Below are positions 25,459 through 33,596 of a DNA stretch of 64,000 nucleotides, one piece after another; positions within the stretch are counted from its first letter, which is position 1, and each line of letters begins with the position of its first letter. The notes below the pieces were generated by a model that made no database searches, was not told where the DNA came from, and worked only from the letters and a program-made list of their open reading frames with translations. The position numbers and the translations under genes are program-made. The DNA comes from Massilibacteroides sp. (GTDB lineage Bacteria; Bacteroidota; Bacteroidia; Bacteroidales; Tannerellaceae). The DNA is taken from positions 1 through 64,000 of the forward strand of contig NZ_JAQWCQ010000003.1 in the NCBI RefSeq assembly GCF_028705895.1, given 5' to 3'.

Positions 25459-25832
25459 AATGGAATGAGCAAGACAAAGACAATCTGACCAGAAGATTGA
25501 TGCAAGAGACGGTTGAAAAGCCATCTTCCGACCTGAACAGCAGAATTATGTCAATGATTCTGAAAAAAGCAACAATAAGAAAAGCGTTTACTTTTAAAAA
25601 GCCGGTATCCGCTATGCAATTCTTTCTGTTATTAATAGTATATGTATTGTTTGCTGCAGGGGGCTTATACATTTTCTTTAGTAAGCCCGGAGAAACAGCC
25701 GAATTAATGGTTTTCCTGAAACAAATATTCCCTATTTTCCTTACAGTAACCGGAGGTGTTTCGTTCTTTATTCTATTCGGTCTTCTTGACGAATGGCTCC
25801 AACAACATGGTTACAAAATACCTGAAGAGTAA
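25455..25832 (+). CDS. two-helix membrane protein, probable anti-sigma factor
   Basis: A 125-residue protein with a cytoplasmic N-terminus of about 50 residues (LTRRLMQETVEKPSSDLNSR) and two membrane helices. No zinc motif (HxxxCxxC) is visible. The 4-bp overlap with the sigma gene and the topology fit a membrane-bound partner that holds the sigma factor, but homology is not recognised. Confidence 0.6.
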   Translation: MKWNEQDKDNLTRRLMQETVEKPSSDLNSRIMSMILKKATIRKAFTFKKPVSAMQFFLLLIVYVLFAAGGLYIFFSKPGETAELMVFLKQIFPIFLTVTGGVSFFILFGLLDEWLQQHGYKIPEE

Positions 25833-25834
25833 AG

Positions 25835-25865
25835 CAGCGATGTGGGAAAAATATCCACACCGCTG
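25835..25865. terminator. hairpin between convergent sigma units
   Basis: CAGCG-A-TGTGG and CCACA-C-CGCTG pair with a single mismatch around a 9-nt loop. It lies between two convergent units and could stop transcription from the left; the T tail is weak. Confidence 0.55.
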
Positions 25866-25912
25866 TTAAACACAGAATAAGAACTTTTAAAAACGTATAT
25901 TCTGAAATTATC

Positions 25913-26989
25913 TTAATTGCTCTTTGATCTGATCTTCAAATTGCTATATCGGTTACCATCAAAGCTGATCTTGCGTGAACCTCCTCCGTTTATTTCCACA
26001 TAATGATCCGTTTTATCTATCACGTCATGCTTCGTCTCTTTCAGGTTCTTTAGTTTCAGATTATCTCCTACACTTTCCGCATCTATGACAAATGCAGCCT
26101 TAGGTGAGATCTGTATATCCAAAGTACCGTAACGGGCTTCAGCCTGAATACGCCCAAAGTTGGCATTTAAGTTTTCAATCGTTAATGTCCCGAAGTCTAA
26201 CTCTCCAACAATCAGTTCATCTAAAAGATGCTCTATCGTCACATCACTATATTTCATGTTGATATTGGTTTTCTTCAGCTCTTTGATATCCATGTTCCCA
26301 AATTTGTTTTCCAACTTCAGGATATCCGCATTTTTCATATTCAGAGTAGAGTATTTGCTGTCTATCGTCAGCTTCTTTCCATTTCCAATCTCAACATCTC
26401 CACAAAACCCGAACACAAAAGATGCATCAGTCACATCATTCACATTTACATTGCCGTATTTCACATCTAAATTGAGCGTTTTTGTAAAACTACCCGCATC
26501 AAGATTACCAAACTTCACAGCGACCTTCGTAACACCGTCATTCTTTGAAGGCAGATTTATGTTTCCATATTTCTGATTCAGGTCTAAATTCATTGTTGAC
26601 GGAATAGAAATATAATAATCAACCGTCAGACGTTCATTGTTTCCTCCTTGTTGACTTGTTTTTCCATATGAAGTAACTGCGGAAACTTTATCGCCTTCTT
26701 GTTTTAGATCGATTTTAGTTCTTTCTATATTTTGCTGTGCACGTTGCTCTTTCGATGCGACAGATTCTATTTCAACACGAATAGACACTTCAGCTTTATC
26801 CCAATGAGTTATCGTGATGTTTCCAAACCGGTTGTCCACATAAAGCAATCCGTTTTTACTAACGGAATAGGTATTATTTATCACTTTCTTTTTTACGCTC
26901 TCAAACGTCTCAGCCTTTATCACAGTTGAGTGCCCTCCCAAAAGCAATACCGCAAGCAAAGCGAGAATAAAACGATTACTTGTTTTCAT
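25913..26989 (-). CDS. secreted repeat protein with YGN-type beta-solenoid
   Basis: A 358-residue protein with a signal peptide (about residues 1-26, ending VIKA). It resembles the DUF4097-type putative adhesins: at least ten short repeats with the core K-Y/F-G-N-hydrophobic, for example QKYGNINLP, VKFGNLDAG, VKYGNVNVN, NKFGNMDIK, LDFGTLTIE and ARYGTLDIQ, spaced about 17-22 residues. That regularity suggests a right-handed beta-helix. It is the last gene of the sigma/anti-sigma unit read from 28059, 11 bp after the anti-sigma-like gene, so it is probably part of an envelope-stress output or sensor. Confidence 0.7.
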   Translation of the reverse strand: MKTSNRFILALLAVLLLGGHSTVIKAETFESVKKKVINNTYSVSKNGLLYVDNRFGNITITHWDKAEVSIRVEIESVASKEQRAQQNIERTKIDLKQEGDKVSAVTSYGKTSQQGGNNERLTVDYYISIPSTMNLDLNQKYGNINLPSKNDGVTKVAVKFGNLDAGSFTKTLNLDVKYGNVNVNDVTDASFVFGFCGDVEIGNGKKLTIDSKYSTLNMKNADILKLENKFGNMDIKELKKTNINMKYSDVTIEHLLDELIVGELDFGTLTIENLNANFGRIQAEARYGTLDIQISPKAAFVIDAESVGDNLKLKNLKETKHDVIDKTDHYVEINGGGSRKISFDGNRYSNLKIRSKSN

Positions 26990-27000
26990 TTACTTTATAT

Positions 27001-27522
27001 TTAATTGTTTATATCATTCCTGTTTTTCTCTTTCTGCATTTGGCGCAGCAAAATCCGCATTCCTGAGACACTCGCATCATAATGTCTGTTCATTGCAAAA
27101 AGCGCCTCCTCAGAACAAGGAAGAGAAGGCAATATCCGATTCTCAAAATCATTATTTAAAGCAATCACTTCTTGCGTCTGCTTTAATAATTCCAAAGCCC
27201 CCGGTGATTGGTGGTGTTTATAAATTTCTTCCATCTGTGCAATGGTTTCAGAGATTTGCATTGTATAGTAATGTCTCACTTCACTAATTTCGGCGCTCAT
27301 TGTACAAGTGTTATCCATATTCTTCTCTGCATAACGCGTCTGAACAAAAAATAAAAGTCCCAGACATGCCGCCGCCGCTATGAGTCCAATAACTCTCCTA
27401 CGCATGATCAGTTTCTTCCGCCCTTCCAGCTTTTTATTAAAACGCTCGGCATGTCCTACCGGAAGCTCTATATCATCGAACTCCGGCCTGTTATTGTCTA
27501 TAAAATTCTTCAGCCTGTCCAT
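27001..27522 (-). CDS. single-helix membrane protein, probable anti-sigma factor
   Basis: A 173-residue protein: cytoplasmic N-terminus (FIDNNRPEFDDIELPVGHAE), basic stop RRR, one membrane helix at about residues 44-60, then a helical periplasmic domain with conserved-looking Cys in NTCTMSAEI and LPCSEEALF. It starts 3 bp after the sigma gene stop. Position and topology, not homology, make it the candidate anti-sigma factor for that gene. Confidence 0.65.
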   Translation of the reverse strand: MDRLKNFIDNNRPEFDDIELPVGHAERFNKKLEGRKKLIMRRRVIGLIAAAACLGLLFFVQTRYAEKNMDNTCTMSAEISEVRHYYTMQISETIAQMEEIYKHHQSPGALELLKQTQEVIALNNDFENRILPSLPCSEEALFAMNRHYDASVSGMRILLRQMQKEKNRNDINN

Positions 27523-27525
27523 CGT

Positions 27526-28059
27526 TCATTCCTTAATAAGATTCATTAATCTATTCTTTGCACGCATATATTGCGTTCGTACAGTAGATGGTTTCAGATG
27601 CAATATCAACGAAATCTCCTCCATATCATATCCTTCAAAAAGATAGAGTGTAAGAATCAGCCGGTAACCGGGAGCTAAATGTTGGATTCCTTCTTTAATT
27701 TTAGCCACAGAGTAAGAAATCTCATCCTCTTCCCCAGTACAATCTTCCGCTGCGTCTTCGCTCAGGTTATCGTTCAATTCCTCCATCAACGGCATTTGCC
27801 TTCTCACATAATCAATCGCTGTGTTTACTGCAATCCGATGCATCCAAACCTCAAAATTCTTTTCACGATCATACTGATTGATACGAGTAAATATTTTCAG
27901 AAAAGCATCTTGCATCGCTTCTTCTGCTTCTGCGACGTTGCCGAGGACTCGAAAGCATGCGATATATAATCGTTTAGCATATAGCTCATACAATTTCATC
28001 TGCGCTTTCGGATCCTTTCGGCTACATCTATCAATCAAGTATGTGGTGTTCGTATCCAT
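27526..28059 (-). CDS. ECF-type RNA polymerase sigma factor
   Basis: A 177-residue sigma-70 family protein. Region 2: GNVAEAEEAMQDAFLKIFTR with EVWMHRIAVNTAIDYVRRQ; region 4: LILTLYLFEGYDMEEISLIL, then STVRTQYMRAKNRLMNLI. It leads a minus-strand unit with the anti-sigma-like gene and the YGN repeat protein. It is the second ECF gene within 3 kb and points at the other unit. Confidence 0.9.
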   Translation of the reverse strand: MDTNTTYLIDRCSRKDPKAQMKLYELYAKRLYIACFRVLGNVAEAEEAMQDAFLKIFTRINQYDREKNFEVWMHRIAVNTAIDYVRRQMPLMEELNDNLSEDAAEDCTGEEDEISYSVAKIKEGIQHLAPGYRLILTLYLFEGYDMEEISLILHLKPSTVRTQYMRAKNRLMNLIKE

Positions 28060-28142
28060 CTATTCAATAATACGAAAAAAGACTTCTCTATGTTGCATGT
28101 AAAAAAAGTTTTTATCGATTATTTTTTACCAACTATTAGGTA

Positions 28143-28173
28143 TTGACTTCAAAGCATCAAGCAGCTACCTTTA
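28143..28173 (+). promoter_or_regulatory. probable promoter of the methyltransferase gene
   Basis: TTG at 28143-28145, a 20-nt spacer and TACCTTTA at 28166-28173; the last base of the -7 box is A instead of G. Confidence 0.45.
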
Positions 28174-28204
28174 TTCCATTAATTATCAGAAGAACAAATA
28201 GATC

Positions 28205-28978
28205 ATGAAGGCAATAGAAGCAGAAAAGAATTGGGTATCGAAGAAAATGCTCAGAGCAATATTTTTAGTATGGTTAGCCTGTACGCTTATCGGAATATTT
28301 TGTTATAAAATTTTCATCCTTGCTATTCTCTGCTCAATACTTTCAAGCCTTTCTCTTATTTTGTTCTTATTTATGTTTTATGCCCACCATAAACTCTCTC
28401 CTAAAGGTGGCAATTTCCAGAGCAAGGTTTCAGCACTTGTTACAGACAAAATAGAGACAAATGCCTCAGGCAGACTTTTGGATATTGGCTGTGGCAGCGG
28501 TATTCTTTCTGTAGAATTAGCAATAAAATGTCCTCTTTTAAAGATTAACGGCATTGATTATTGGGGTAGCATGTGGGGATACGCCAAAGAAAAATGCGAA
28601 AAATTGGCAAAGGACAATAATGTGTCTGACCAGATTTGCTTTGAAAGAGCAAGTGCTTCTTCGTTACCTTTTGAAGATGAATCATTTGATATCGTTATCA
28701 GCAATATGGTATTTCATGAAGTTGCCGATGTAAAAGACAAAAAAGAAGTCATAAAAGAAGCCTTACGGGTTCTGAAGAAAGGAGGACTATTTGTTTTTCA
28801 GGACTTACTACTCAACAAGAAACTTTATGGAAACAGAGAATACTTAGTGCAATATGTCAAAGATCTGAATATAGAATCTGTATCATTAACCAAAACCGCT
28901 GAACAATTAACGATTCCTCGCCTACTGAATTGCCCTATGTTTTTCTCGGATACAGCCCTGCTCTCAGGTAAGAAATAA
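28205..28978 (+). CDS. membrane-anchored class I SAM methyltransferase
   Basis: A 257-residue protein. Two hydrophobic helices occupy residues about 16-60. The SAM-binding glycine loop LLDIGCGSG lies at residues 91-99 with D93, followed by the acidic strand end INGIDYWG and a motif with FDIVISNMVFHEV. The C-terminus reads VLKKGGLFVFQDL, as in UbiE/COQ5-like enzymes. Substrate not visible; anchoring suggests a lipid-soluble or membrane target. Confidence 0.8.
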   Translation: MKAIEAEKNWVSKKMLRAIFLVWLACTLIGIFCYKIFILAILCSILSSLSLILFLFMFYAHHKLSPKGGNFQSKVSALVTDKIETNASGRLLDIGCGSGILSVELAIKCPLLKINGIDYWGSMWGYAKEKCEKLAKDNNVSDQICFERASASSLPFEDESFDIVISNMVFHEVADVKDKKEVIKEALRVLKKGGLFVFQDLLLNKKLYGNREYLVQYVKDLNIESVSLTKTAEQLTIPRLLNCPMFFSDTALLSGKK

Positions 28979-29014
28979 ATCAGGCATTAAGCAGGGGTTG
29001 GCTATAATTTTTTC

Positions 29015-29036
29015 CGATAGGAGTTATCGATTTTTT
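29015..29036 (+). terminator. weak terminator after the methyltransferase gene
   Basis: CGATA and TATCG pair around a 5-nt loop, followed by a TTTTTT run. The stem is short. Confidence 0.4.
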
Positions 29037-29072
29037 CGTAAGCCATCGCTTTTATGCCTAATTCAGGCAATC

Positions 29073-29080
29073 TACATTTG
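29073..29080 (+). promoter_or_regulatory. -7 box upstream of the ThrE unit
   Basis: TACATTTG matches TAnnTTTG and lies 27 bp before the small ORF at 29107; the -33 region (TTTTA near 29050) is weak. Confidence 0.5.
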
Positions 29081-29106
29081 CGGTGTAACAAAAACAAATA
29101 AAAATT

Positions 29107-29301
29107 ATGTGTCAACCAATGATTTTCTGGATCACAATCGTATGTGTATTATTCTTAGGCTTTACCTTTAGAGCCATCGAAAAAGTACACAAAGCATCCA
29201 ATCCCAATGGTCATATTATTGAAATGGGAAAAGAGAGAGACTTATTTTATTGCCCCGGAGACCGGAAAACAAACGATCAGGATGATATCGAAAATCCATA
29301 A
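29107..29301 (+). CDS. small membrane protein of unknown function
   Basis: A 64-residue frame with one N-terminal membrane helix (MIFWITIVCVLFLGFTF) and a polar tail rich in charged residues. It sits right behind a good -7 box and overlaps the ThrE gene by 20 bp. I do not recognise a family; it could be a real leader protein coupled to ThrE or a chance frame in its leader. Confidence 0.4.
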   Translation: MCQPMIFWITIVCVLFLGFTFRAIEKVHKASNPNGHIIEMGKERDLFYCPGDRKTNDQDDIENP

Positions 29302-30085
29302 TACCGGGGAAGGGGTAAATGAGCTAACGGCAAAAGAAGTCTGTATTTTTCTTTCAGACTATGCCGCCCGGCTCTTGGGCTGTGGAGCCACTTGTATCCG
29401 TATTGAAAAAAATGTTCGCAGAATGTCAAAAGCGTTTAGTATGGACGTTGAGATGACGATTATGCCCTCGCACATACATTTAAGCGTCTGGGACAAAGCG
29501 CATACAGAGTCTTTTACGAATATCAAACGAATACATAAAGGAGGAATTAGCTTCAACATCAATACATTGCTGAGTAAGCTTAGTTGGGAAGTTGCAGATG
29601 GCAAGGTTAATTTTCAGGATGCATTGCGTCTGTTCAAAAAGATAACCGACACACCACCAAGTAACCAACGGTTAGTCTTGTTTTTAGCGTCTTTAGCAAA
29701 TGCGGCATTTTGCCGTCTGTTTGGAGGAGATCCAATAGCAATGTTGATTGTATTTATTGCAACACTTGTTGGTTATCGGGTAAAACAGATTATGCTTGAA
29801 GATGGAGCAGATGTAAGGTTCGTTTTTTTATGTGCCGCCTTCTTTTCGTCGGTTATTGCAGCAAGCGGACATCTTTTTGGATTAGGGGAAACGCCTGAGA
29901 TTGCTTTAGGTGCCAGCGTTCTATACCTGATTCCGGGAATTCCCTACATTAATTCGGTAAGTGATATGCTTGACGGTCATTACATATGTTCTTTCAGCCG
30001 TTTCATGGATGCAGCCATACTTACGGCATGCCTTTCGATAGGCATGTGCGGAGGACTATTATTAATGAATTTAGGTCTGTTTTAA
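29282..30085 (+). CDS. threonine/serine exporter, N-terminal (DUF1212) subunit
   Basis: A 267-residue protein starting at the ATG at 29282 (MISKIHNTGEG); a longer frame from 29207 adds residues that do not fit the family. The soluble head reads YAARLLGCGATCIRIEKNV, typical of the ThrE DUF1212 domain; the rest has about five membrane helices, with LYLIPGIPYINSVSDMLDGH near the end. It works with the 30100 gene as a split ThrE exporter that moves small amino acids out of the cell. Confidence 0.85.
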   Translation: MISKIHNTGEGVNELTAKEVCIFLSDYAARLLGCGATCIRIEKNVRRMSKAFSMDVEMTIMPSHIHLSVWDKAHTESFTNIKRIHKGGISFNINTLLSKLSWEVADGKVNFQDALRLFKKITDTPPSNQRLVLFLASLANAAFCRLFGGDPIAMLIVFIATLVGYRVKQIMLEDGADVRFVFLCAAFFSSVIAASGHLFGLGETPEIALGASVLYLIPGIPYINSVSDMLDGHYICSFSRFMDAAILTACLSIGMCGGLLLMNLGLF

Positions 30086-30099
30086 AAAATTGAAACTAT

Positions 30100-30582
30100 A
30101 TGCTTTTAAATATACTTCAAGATGGTTTCTTTGCCGCAATAGCAGCAATTGGTTTTGCGAGCATAAGCAATCCGCCCCAGCAAGCCTATGCTTTTTGTGC
30201 ATTTATTGCTGCAGCGGGGCATTCTGTTCGTTTTCTGTTGACTACCAATACGGTTTTTCAAGTACACATCATATTGGCAAGCATAATAGCAGCTTTTGTT
30301 ATCGGGTTATTAGCCGTCTATCTGGCTCCTCGCGCTAAATGCCCTGCTGAAACATGCTTATATCCGGCTTTACTGCCCATGATACCCGGTATGTATGCTT
30401 ATAAAACAATAGGAGCATTGCTTCTTTGCCTTTTTCATAAAGAAGAAAATTTATTCAATCATTATTTATATTTACTCACTTACAATGGGCTTACATGTAC
30501 TTTTATTGTTTTAGGCATGGTTATAGGTGCAACGATTCCCATTTTTTTATTTAAAAACACATCTTTTCAAGCAACGCGATAA
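30100..30582 (+). CDS. threonine/serine exporter, C-terminal (ThrE_2) subunit
   Basis: A 160-residue protein with about five membrane helices. FAAIAAIGFASISNPPQQAY at the start and YPALLPMIPGMYAYKTIGAL mark the ThrE_2 domain. It lies 14 bp after the DUF1212 subunit; the two halves are one protein in actinobacteria. A MITE follows 5 bp after its stop. Confidence 0.85.
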   Translation: MLLNILQDGFFAAIAAIGFASISNPPQQAYAFCAFIAAAGHSVRFLLTTNTVFQVHIILASIIAAFVIGLLAVYLAPRAKCPAETCLYPALLPMIPGMYAYKTIGALLLCLFHKEENLFNHYLYLLTYNGLTCTFIVLGMVIGATIPIFLFKNTSFQATR

Positions 30583-30587
30583 ATTAA

Positions 30588-30769
30588 GAGCCTGTTTAAA
30601 TTTTTATTCGTGGCTTATTTCGATTTATTTTTTGTTTAGTTGTATATCCGCATGAATGAGCATAGCGGGCTATGTGATTGAATGCGGAGATGCAGATAAG
30701 CAAAAAAGAAAACGAAATAAGACCGAAACAAGCCTTCAAGAAATATCCTATAAAAATTTAAACAGGCTC
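30588..30769. mobile_element. 182-bp MITE-like inverted-repeat element
   Basis: The ends AGAGCCTGTTTAAATTTTTA (20 nt, from 30587) are perfect inverted repeats of those ending at 30770. TAA is found on both sides (30585-30587 and 30770-30772), which fits a 3-bp target duplication. The inside is also self-complementary (CCGCAT with ATGCGG, GCATAGC with CTATGTG), so the whole element folds into one long hairpin. It carries no ORF. Confidence 0.8.
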
Positions 30770-30814
30770 TAAGATTTTTATCCGTTATTTGTATTTGATA
30801 TAAACAGAGATTTT

Positions 30815-31717
30815 ATGGAACTCCGACAATTAAAATATTTCGTCAAAGTAGCTGAAACACTTAATTTCTCAGAAGCTGCTAAAGCTTTATTTATCACTCA
30901 AAGCACTTTATCTCAACAAATAAAACAATTAGAACAGGAAATGAATGCGCAACTGTTCCAACGCGACAGTCATAGTGTGGCTTTGACGGAGGCAGGAGAA
31001 GAGCTTTTCCCTTGTGCATTACAGACAATATATACGGCAGACGCCTGCATTGAACGTATTCATGATTTGAAACAGTTATTAAGCGGCACTCTCAATATTG
31101 GGGTCACTTTCTCTTTCAGTCCTATATTAACAGAAACAATAGTTACGTTTATAAAACGATATCCAAACGTGAAATTAAACATTTGCTACAAGCCTATGGC
31201 TGAATTAATGGATATGTTGGGACGTCGAGAAGTCGATTTTGTTCTGGCTTTTAAACCAACAGAGCGTTATAAGGATATCGAATCCCATATTTTATTCGAC
31301 AATTATCTGGCGGCAATCGTACAAAAAGATCACCCATTAGCAAAAAAAGAAAAAGTTAGTCTCGCTGAATTAGAACGGTATGATATAGCCTTGCCGTCAA
31401 AAGGATTACAAGCGAGGAACGCGTTTGAACTTGTACTGTCTAAATATTTCAGCCAGCTGAAAGTTCGCGTCGAACTCAATGAAGTAAACATCCTTTTGAA
31501 ATTAATAAAACAAAGCAACTGGGTTACGATACTTTCCGAGGCATCTATTCATAATGAACAAGGAGTTAAGGCAATACCGCTTGACGTTCCGGAAAATGAG
31601 ATGGCGGGATGCGTTCATATGTTGAAAAACACGTACCGAAAACATTCTGCTCAGGAATTTATTCGTCTGTTGAGTGAATCAAATGCTATTCGGGAACGGA
31701 TACATGAATGGCTATAA
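30815..31717 (+). CDS. LysR-family transcription regulator
   Basis: A 300-residue protein with the N-terminal winged helix (ELRQLKYFVKVAETLNFSEA, then LFITQSTLSQQIKQLE) and a substrate-binding domain from about residue 90. No divergent target gene is adjacent: the ThrE pair lies upstream on the same strand, cut off by the MITE. It probably controls ThrE or a remote set; ligand unknown. Confidence 0.9.
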   Translation: MELRQLKYFVKVAETLNFSEAAKALFITQSTLSQQIKQLEQEMNAQLFQRDSHSVALTEAGEELFPCALQTIYTADACIERIHDLKQLLSGTLNIGVTFSFSPILTETIVTFIKRYPNVKLNICYKPMAELMDMLGRREVDFVLAFKPTERYKDIESHILFDNYLAAIVQKDHPLAKKEKVSLAELERYDIALPSKGLQARNAFELVLSKYFSQLKVRVELNEVNILLKLIKQSNWVTILSEASIHNEQGVKAIPLDVPENEMAGCVHMLKNTYRKHSAQEFIRLLSESNAIRERIHEWL

Positions 31718-31751
31718 TATTAATTATAAAGCAAGTTAGACAATCCGATAT

Positions 31752-31822
31752 TTTGTTGTTTTTCATAAAATTCATACATTTACAAAATATAATAGTCTTC
31801 CAATCCTCTAAAGGACTATTAT
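31752..31822 (+). promoter_or_regulatory. promoter and leader hairpin of the TlpA-like gene
   Basis: TTTG at 31752-31755, a 19-nt spacer and TACATTTA at 31775-31782. Directly where transcription should start, ATAATAGTC (31789) and GACTATTAT (31814) form a perfect 9-bp stem with a 16-nt loop. Confidence 0.5.
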
Positions 31823-31870
31823 TTAAGACCGTTTTGAAATAAATTTGTTTAACTATATATAAATGATGAA

Positions 31871-32425
31871 ATGAAAAGGATAACAACTTTGGTTATATTA
31901 TTGTGTATAAGTTTCCTTATTACGAGCTGCGATCGTGATGATTGTAAAGATTGTAAAGAAAAAACTGAAACAGGAAATGTACAAATAGGAGATGTCTTAC
32001 CTGATTTTTCTGTTAAATTAAGCTCTGGTGATATAATAGACAGAAAGTCTTTAGAAGGGAAAATATCAGTTATTCTCTTTTTCTCTACTACTTGTCCTGA
32101 CTGTCGGGCATTGTTCCCATCGATCGAACGGATTTATAAAGAAAACAAAGACAATGAAAAGTTTATCTTTTTGGCCATCGGACGAGCACAAAGTGAAGAC
32201 GTCGTAAGAACATTCATGGAAGAGAATAATTACACCTTTCCCTATTCTCCGCAAGAGACAAGGGATATCTATGATCTCTTTGCTCCCTCTATCGTTCCTC
32301 GCGTCTATATATCCAACTCAAAAACGACTGTCGAAGAAGTTTTTATCGACAATCCATTAGCAACATATGATGAGATGAAAGATATTATAGACAAACTTAT
32401 TGAAGAGCTATGCTGTAAGGCTTAA
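31871..32425 (+). CDS. TlpA/AhpC-type thioredoxin-fold lipoprotein
   Basis: A 184-residue lipoprotein (lipobox cysteine C20). The thioredoxin fold has the redox pair C75-P-D-C78 in FFSTTCPDCRALFPS and the cis-proline region PSIVPRVYI. A second CxxC (C25, C28) directly follows the lipid anchor and the protein ends CCKA. It likely reduces or transfers disulfides in the periplasm or at the outer membrane. It is a single gene; an upstream ATG pair at 31863 runs into a stop, so 31871 is the only good start. Confidence 0.85.
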   Translation: MKRITTLVILLCISFLITSCDRDDCKDCKEKTETGNVQIGDVLPDFSVKLSSGDIIDRKSLEGKISVILFFSTTCPDCRALFPSIERIYKENKDNEKFIFLAIGRAQSEDVVRTFMEENNYTFPYSPQETRDIYDLFAPSIVPRVYISNSKTTVEEVFIDNPLATYDEMKDIIDKLIEELCCKA

Positions 32426-33152
32426 TAAAAAAGAGGGATCAGTCCGAAACCCCGGTTGTTATTACACTTGGATTATGTCGTTTTTAATGGGATTACCTCG
32501 ATAGGTTAAAACAAATCGTGGATAGCAAATATAAAAAAGTGAAATAAAAAAAACAAAATAATAGCAAAATTTGTCATTTTCAGACAAATTGTCGTCGACC
32601 TCAATAGCGCTGTTTTAACGCGCTTTATTAAATAAAACGACAATATATATACCCGAAAAACAAACACCGAAAAACCGCACTTAAAACGCGCGATACGGCA
32701 TGTCCGTTTTTTTGAATTATCAAAATTGAACAAAAAAAGGCAATGGATAAAATCCCCCTATTCTTTTTGGAAAAAGACTCTATTCTTTTTTTTAATATAA
32801 AGGATATTTTTCAAAAAATAACCTTTATATTTTCGGTAAAAAACGGGCTATTTTAGTCTAAATACAATATTTATTAGTCTAAAATGATACTATAATTTAA
32901 AAAACAAGGATGGATATTTTTTTACGCGTAAGTAAAAGGGCTAAAAAAGTATCTATTTGTCAAAATAAAACACAAAAAATCAAAACTATTCGATTGATTT
33001 TAATGTATTGTAAATCAACAATATGAACGGGATTGATTTTGTTGGAAGCCTCTTCTCAGCGTAGTCTCTAAAATGCCCCAGGTTGCAGTATAGACGTATC
33101 ACGATGGATTATTACCATAACAACCGGATATTTTGCCTGATCCAAAAAGAGT
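32426..33152. other. long AT-rich intergenic spacer
   Basis: Over 700 bp without a convincing gene in any frame. It holds one 8-bp hairpin at 32568-32590, the dispersed repeat modules at 32794-32831 and 32917-32930, and long A/T runs. The part at 32990-33150 is less AT-rich and may be old coding debris, but I cannot name it. Confidence 0.6.
32794..32930. repeat. second copy of the AAAGGATATTTTT / TACGCGTAAAA repeat module
   Basis: AATATAAAGGATATTTTT (32794-32811) and AAAAATAACCTTTATATT (32814-32831) form the same near-palindrome as at 16435. TTTTTTTACGCGTA (32917-32930) repeats the TACGCGTAAAA motif in inverted form. The order and spacing differ from the first copy. Confidence 0.7.
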
Positions 33153-33192
33153 CAAAAAAAAGAGAGGAATACTAATCGGTGTATTCCTCTCT
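33153..33192 (-). terminator. terminator of the tRNA-Asn array
   Basis: AGAGAGGAATAC (33161-33172) and GTATTCCTCTCT (33181-33192) form a perfect 12-bp stem; on the minus strand the stem is followed by a T run. Confidence 0.88.
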
Positions 33193-33199
33193 CTTTTTG

Positions 33200-33273
33200 C
33201 TCTTCCTCTTGGACTTGAACCAAGGACCCTCTGATTAACAGTCAGATGCTCTAACCAACTGAGCTAAGGAAGA
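33200..33273 (-). tRNA. tRNA-Asn(GTT)
   Basis: A 74-nt cloverleaf: acceptor TCTTCCT/AGGAAGA, D arm GCTC/GAGC, anticodon stem TCTGA/TCAGA with loop CTGTTAA (anticodon GTT), T arm CTTGG/CCAAG. Discriminator G; CCA is not encoded. Last of three tandem copies. Confidence 0.95.
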
Positions 33274-33312
33274 ATTTACAATACATTTCCGGTCTTTCCC
33301 GGCGTCTTTTTG

Positions 33313-33386
33313 CTCTTCCTCTTGGACTTGAACCAAGGACCCTCTGATTAACAGTCAGATGCTCTAACCAACTGAGCTAAGGAAGA
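33313..33386 (-). tRNA. tRNA-Asn(GTT), second copy
   Basis: Identical 74-nt tRNA-Asn, 39 bp from the copy at 33200. The spacer is almost the same as the next one, so the repeat unit is 113-114 bp. Confidence 0.95.
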
Positions 33387-33426
33387 ATTTACAATACATT
33401 TTCCGGTCTTTCCCGGCGTCTTTTTG

Positions 33427-33500
33427 CTCTTCCTCTTGGACTTGAACCAAGGACCCTCTGATTAACAGTCAGATGCTCTAACCAACTGAGCTAAGGAAGA
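33427..33500 (-). tRNA. tRNA-Asn(GTT), first copy of the array
   Basis: Identical 74-nt tRNA-Asn and the promoter-proximal copy of the array. The promoter at 33566-33596 leaves a leader of about 60 nt. Confidence 0.95.
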
Positions 33501-33565
33501 ATGCTTGTTTTTCAAAAAGATACTTTATTTATTCATAACTATAATACCCTTCTGAAAATGCTTTG

Positions 33566-33596
33566 CAAAAGTACGGGATGTTTTCCAAATATGCAA
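33566..33596 (-). promoter_or_regulatory. promoter of the tRNA-Asn array
   Basis: On the minus strand, TTG at 33596-33594, a 20-nt spacer and TACTTTTG at 33573-33566. It touches the -7 box of the opposite promoter for the PfkB gene. Confidence 0.6.

Noticed and set aside
26160..26576. 138-codon + strand frame
   Set aside because: Shadow of the YGN repeat gene on the other strand; repeats of the true gene keep the antisense frame open.
29207..29281. Earlier start for the ThrE N-terminal subunit
   Set aside because: The added residues do not fit the family; 29282 gives a normal N-terminus.
32506..32733. 75-codon minus-strand frame in the long spacer
   Set aside because: Phe/Lys-rich AT-run translation without recognisable domain, promoter or neighbours.
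33200..33500. tRNA-Asn array as integration site of a mobile element
   Set aside because: No integrase, attachment-site duplication or phage/conjugation gene nearby; the repeats are the tRNA units themselves.
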